The notes beneath the pieces are model-generated. The model made no database searches. It was not told the DNA's origin and worked only from the letters and a program-made list of their open reading frames with translations. A program made the translations under genes and the position numbers. Positions 4,279-6,800 of a stretch of 6,800 bases of DNA are shown here, piece after piece. The DNA comes from Gp7-AA6 sp036001245. GTDB taxonomy: Bacteria; Acidobacteriota; Thermoanaerobaculia; UBA5066; Gp7-AA6. Position 1 is the first letter of the stretch; each line of letters starts with the position of its first letter. The stretch is taken from the NCBI GenBank assembly GCA_036001245.1, contig DASYUL010000010.1, positions 1-6,800 of the forward strand, read 5' to 3'.

Positions 4279-6800
4279 GTGAAGACTGTTCGAAGTCTCT
4301 CCGTCTCGGTCCTGCTCGTCCTGACCTGCGCCGGATCGGAGGCGGCGAAGAGAGGCTCGTCGCAGAAGCCGCCGGAGAACTCCATCGCGAAGCTGTACGA
4401 AGGCCTCGAGCTCCGCAACATCGGGCCTTACCGGGGCGGTCGCGTGGACGCGGTCGCCGGAGTGCGTGGCCAGCCGCTCGTCTACTACTTCGGGGGAACC
4501 GGCGGCGGCGTCTGGAAGACCTTCGACGGCGGCGCGAACTGGCAGGCGGTGTCCGACAAGGACTTCAAGACCGGCTCGGTCGGCGCGATCGGCATTGCCG
4601 AGTCCGATCCCAACGTGATCTACGTCGGAATGGGCGAAGCGGCGATCCGCGGCAACGTCTCCCATGGGGACGGCGTCTACAAGTCGACCGACGCGGGCAA
4701 GACGTGGAAGAACGTCGGTCTGGAGAAGACGTACCAGATCTCTCGCGTGCGGGTTCACCCGAAGGACCCGAACCTCGTGTACGTCGCCGCGCAGGGGCAC
4801 GTCTGGGCGTCGAACCCGGAACGGGGCGTCTACCGCTCGCGCGACGGAGGAAAGACGTGGGATCGGATCCTCTTCGTGAGCGAGAAGACCGGGATATCGG
4901 ACCTCGCGATGGATCCGAACAACCCGCGGATCCTGTACGCGGGGGCGTGGCAGGTCCACCGCAAGCCGTGGGAGCTCGTATCCGGCGGAACCGAGAGCGG
5001 CCTCTACCGATCGATCGACGGCGGCGACACGTGGAAGAAGCTCTCCGAGGGCCTGCCCGACGGCGTCGTCGGAATCGTCGGGGTCACGATCTCGCCGGCG
5101 AGGCCGGACCGAGTGTGGGCGATCATCGAGTCGCGGGAGAAGGGGGGCGTCTACCGCTCCGACGACGGCGGCGAAAAGTGGACGCGCGTCAACACCGAGA
5201 ACAGGCTGCGGCAGCGCGCCTGGTACTACTCGCGCATCTACGCGGACCCGAAGAACGCGGACTCCGTCTACGTCCTGAACACCGGCTTCTTCCGGTCGAA
5301 CGACGGCGGGAAGACCTTCAATCCGATCCGCGTGCCCCACGGAGACAACCACGACCTCTGGATCGACCCCGACGACGCGCAGCGGATGATCGAGTCGAAT
5401 GACGGCGGAGCGAACGTCTCCTTCAACGGCGGCCGGACGTGGTCGTCGATCATGAATCAGCCGACCGCGCAGTTCTACCGGGTCACGACGGACGACCGCT
5501 TCCCGTACTGGGTCTACGGCGCGCAGCAGGACAACACGACCGTGGCGATCGCGTCGCGCAGCCGCGAGAGCGGGATCGGCGTGACCGACTGGCACGACGT
5601 GGGCGGCTGCGAGAGCGGCTGGATCGCGCCGAAGCCGAAGAACCCCGACGTCGTTTTCGCGGGCTGCTACGGCGGATCGATCACGCGATACGACCACAGG
5701 ACCGGAGAGACCCGCCAGGTCATGGCGTGGCCGCAGCTCGCGATCGGACAGGCGCCGAAGGACTTGAAGTACCGCATCCAGTGGAACGCGCCGATCGTGA
5801 TCTCCCCGCACGATCCGAACGTGCTCTACCACGCGGCGCAGGTTCTCCTCCGGAGCCGCGACGAAGGGCAGTCGTGGGAGGAGGCGAGCCCGGACCTGAC
5901 CCGCAACGACAAGTCGAAACAGGACTACTCGGGAGGCCCGATCACCCGCGACAACACCGGGGTCGAGGTCTACGACGTGATCTTCACCGTCGTGGAGTCC
6001 CCTCACGAGCCGGGGACGATCTGGGTCGGTACCGACGACGGGCTCGTGCAGCTCACACGGAACGGCGGGAAGAACTGGCAGAACGTGACGCCGAAGGGGA
6101 TTCCCGAGTGGATCCAGATCAACTCGATCGACGTCTCGCCTCACGACAAGGCGACCGCATATGTCGCGGCCACGATGTACAAGTCCGACGACTTCCGGCC
6201 CTACCTGTACAAGACGAGCGACTACGGAAAGACGTGGGCCCGGATCGACCACGGGATTCCCTCCGGCGCGTTCACGCGCGTCGTGCGCGAGGACCCGGCG
6301 CGCCGCGGACTTCTCTATGCCGGGACCGAAACGGGTCTGTACGTCTCCTTCGACGACGGCGCGAGCTGGCAGCAACTGCAGTTGAACCTGCCGGTCGTGC
6401 CGATCACCGACCTCGTCGTCAAGGACGGCGACCTCGTGGTCGCGACCCAGGGACGCTCGTTCTGGATTCTCGACGACCTGACGCCTGTACGGCAGTTCCG
6501 AACGGAGATCGCCAACGAGAAGGTGCACCTCTTCCCGCCGCGGCCGAGCGTGCGGATGGGCAGCGGGGACTTCGACGACGAAGGCCCGTCCGGCGCGCTC
6601 GGCCGGAATCCGCCGAACGGCGCCACGGTCTCTTACTGGCTCAAAGAGAAGCCCGGCGAGAAGCAGCCCCTGACGGTCGAGTTCCTGGAGGGTGACAAGG
6701 TCCTGAGAACGTACACCTCAGAAAAGAAAGAGCAGAAAGACATCGGTCTGCCTGCCGGCGCCGGAGACGACGAGGAAGGCGACAAGCCGATCGAGCCGAA
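4279..6800 (+). CDS. Secreted Asp-box (BNR/sortilin VPS10-like) beta-propeller protein, C-terminus beyond window
   Basis: 840 codons are open to the right edge with no stop. The N-terminus, MKTVRSLSVSVLLVLTC then AGSEA, looks like a signal peptide, probably cut after the SEA at 20-22; Cys17 lacks a good lipobox. Eleven Asp-box-type motifs (S/T-x-D/N-x-G-x-x-W/F) start near residues 81, 136, 187, 245, 294, 340, 381, 526, 593, 646 and 690, implying a large propeller or two. Three deviate: residues 381 and 593 have Asn for Asp, and 340 ends in Phe. A beta-sandwich-like segment begins near 782 (ATVSYWLKEKPGEK). Such proteins are often labelled glycosyl hydrolases, but Asp boxes are structural turns and do not show catalysis; protein or polysaccharide binding is equally possible. 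Cys444 and Cys463 could form a disulfide after export. A strong AGGAGG site fixes the GTG start. Confidence 0.9.
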   Translation, partial: MKTVRSLSVSVLLVLTCAGSEAAKRGSSQKPPENSIAKLYEGLELRNIGPYRGGRVDAVAGVRGQPLVYYFGGTGGGVWKTFDGGANWQAVSDKDFKTGSVGAIGIAESDPNVIYVGMGEAAIRGNVSHGDGVYKSTDAGKTWKNVGLEKTYQISRVRVHPKDPNLVYVAAQGHVWASNPERGVYRSRDGGKTWDRILFVSEKTGISDLAMDPNNPRILYAGAWQVHRKPWELVSGGTESGLYRSIDGGDTWKKLSEGLPDGVVGIVGVTISPARPDRVWAIIESREKGGVYRSDDGGEKWTRVNTENRLRQRAWYYSRIYADPKNADSVYVLNTGFFRSNDGGKTFNPIRVPHGDNHDLWIDPDDAQRMIESNDGGANVSFNGGRTWSSIMNQPTAQFYRVTTDDRFPYWVYGAQQDNTTVAIASRSRESGIGVTDWHDVGGCESGWIAPKPKNPDVVFAGCYGGSITRYDHRTGETRQVMAWPQLAIGQAPKDLKYRIQWNAPIVISPHDPNVLYHAAQVLLRSRDEGQSWEEASPDLTRNDKSKQDYSGGPITRDNTGVEVYDVIFTVVESPHEPGTIWVGTDDGLVQLTRNGGKNWQNVTPKGIPEWIQINSIDVSPHDKATAYVAATMYKSDDFRPYLYKTSDYGKTWARIDHGIPSGAFTRVVREDPARRGLLYAGTETGLYVSFDDGASWQQLQLNLPVVPITDLVVKDGDLVVATQGRSFWILDDLTPVRQFRTEIANEKVHLFPPRPSVRMGSGDFDDEGPSGALGRNPPNGATVSYWLKEKPGEKQPLTVEFLEGDKVLRTYTSEKKEQKDIGLPAGAGDDEEGDKPIEP

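Noticed and set aside
3288..5402. 704-codon plus-strand frame spanning the aminotransferase and Asp-box genes
   Set aside because: Out-of-frame, Arg-rich translation that crosses two real genes, their stop and start signals and the intergenic hairpins.
4255..6528. 757-codon minus-strand frame opposite the Asp-box gene
   Set aside because: Shadow of the repeat-rich coding strand; it is Arg/Asp/Val-rich without domains, while the plus strand shows a signal peptide and eleven Asp boxes.

Overview
The window is high-GC bacterial chromosomal DNA with tightly packed genes. Codon use, the bactofilin and the large secreted Asp-box (sortilin/VPS10-like) protein suggest an Acidobacteriota-type organism (for example Thermoanaerobaculia) or a related soil or sediment lineage. 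This is inference from gene content; no rRNA or other phylogenetic marker is present.

Layout. (1) Positions 1-390, minus strand: a higBA toxin-antitoxin module in the usual toxin-first order, with complete HigB and only the first 28 residues of HigA before the window edge. (2) Positions 391-658: a non-coding divergent region. It holds a perfect 8-bp inverted repeat beside the higB start (candidate HigA operator), a compact tRNA-like fold of unknown meaning, and a -10-like TATACT before the next gene. (3) Positions 659-2721, plus strand: a bactofilin (GTG start, strong Shine-Dalgarno) whose stop overlaps the ATG of an aldehyde dehydrogenase by the ATGA arrangement. (4) Positions 2722-2784: a short gap built of degenerate 7-base units, four of GTCCC type then four of GGAY type, running into the GTG start of the next gene. 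(5) Positions 2785-4092: a class I PLP-dependent aminotransferase with all main cofactor residues. (6) Positions 4093-4278: an intergenic region with several inverted repeats. (7) Positions 4279-6800: the first 840 residues of a secreted multi-Asp-box beta-propeller protein that continues past the window.

The bactofilin, dehydrogenase and aminotransferase are co-directional with gaps of -4 and 63 bp, so they could form one transcription unit. A dehydrogenase plus an aminotransferase would fit amino-acid catabolism (semialdehyde oxidation and transamination, as in lysine/aminoadipate routes), but the sequence does not prove a substrate. The Asp-box gene has its own strong ribosome binding site and probably its own promoter.

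All proteins belong to known families, and I see no convincing new multi-gene system. The signals most worth a second look are the heptad array that carries the aminotransferase start codon, the palindrome at higBA, and the tRNA-like fold at 509-555.
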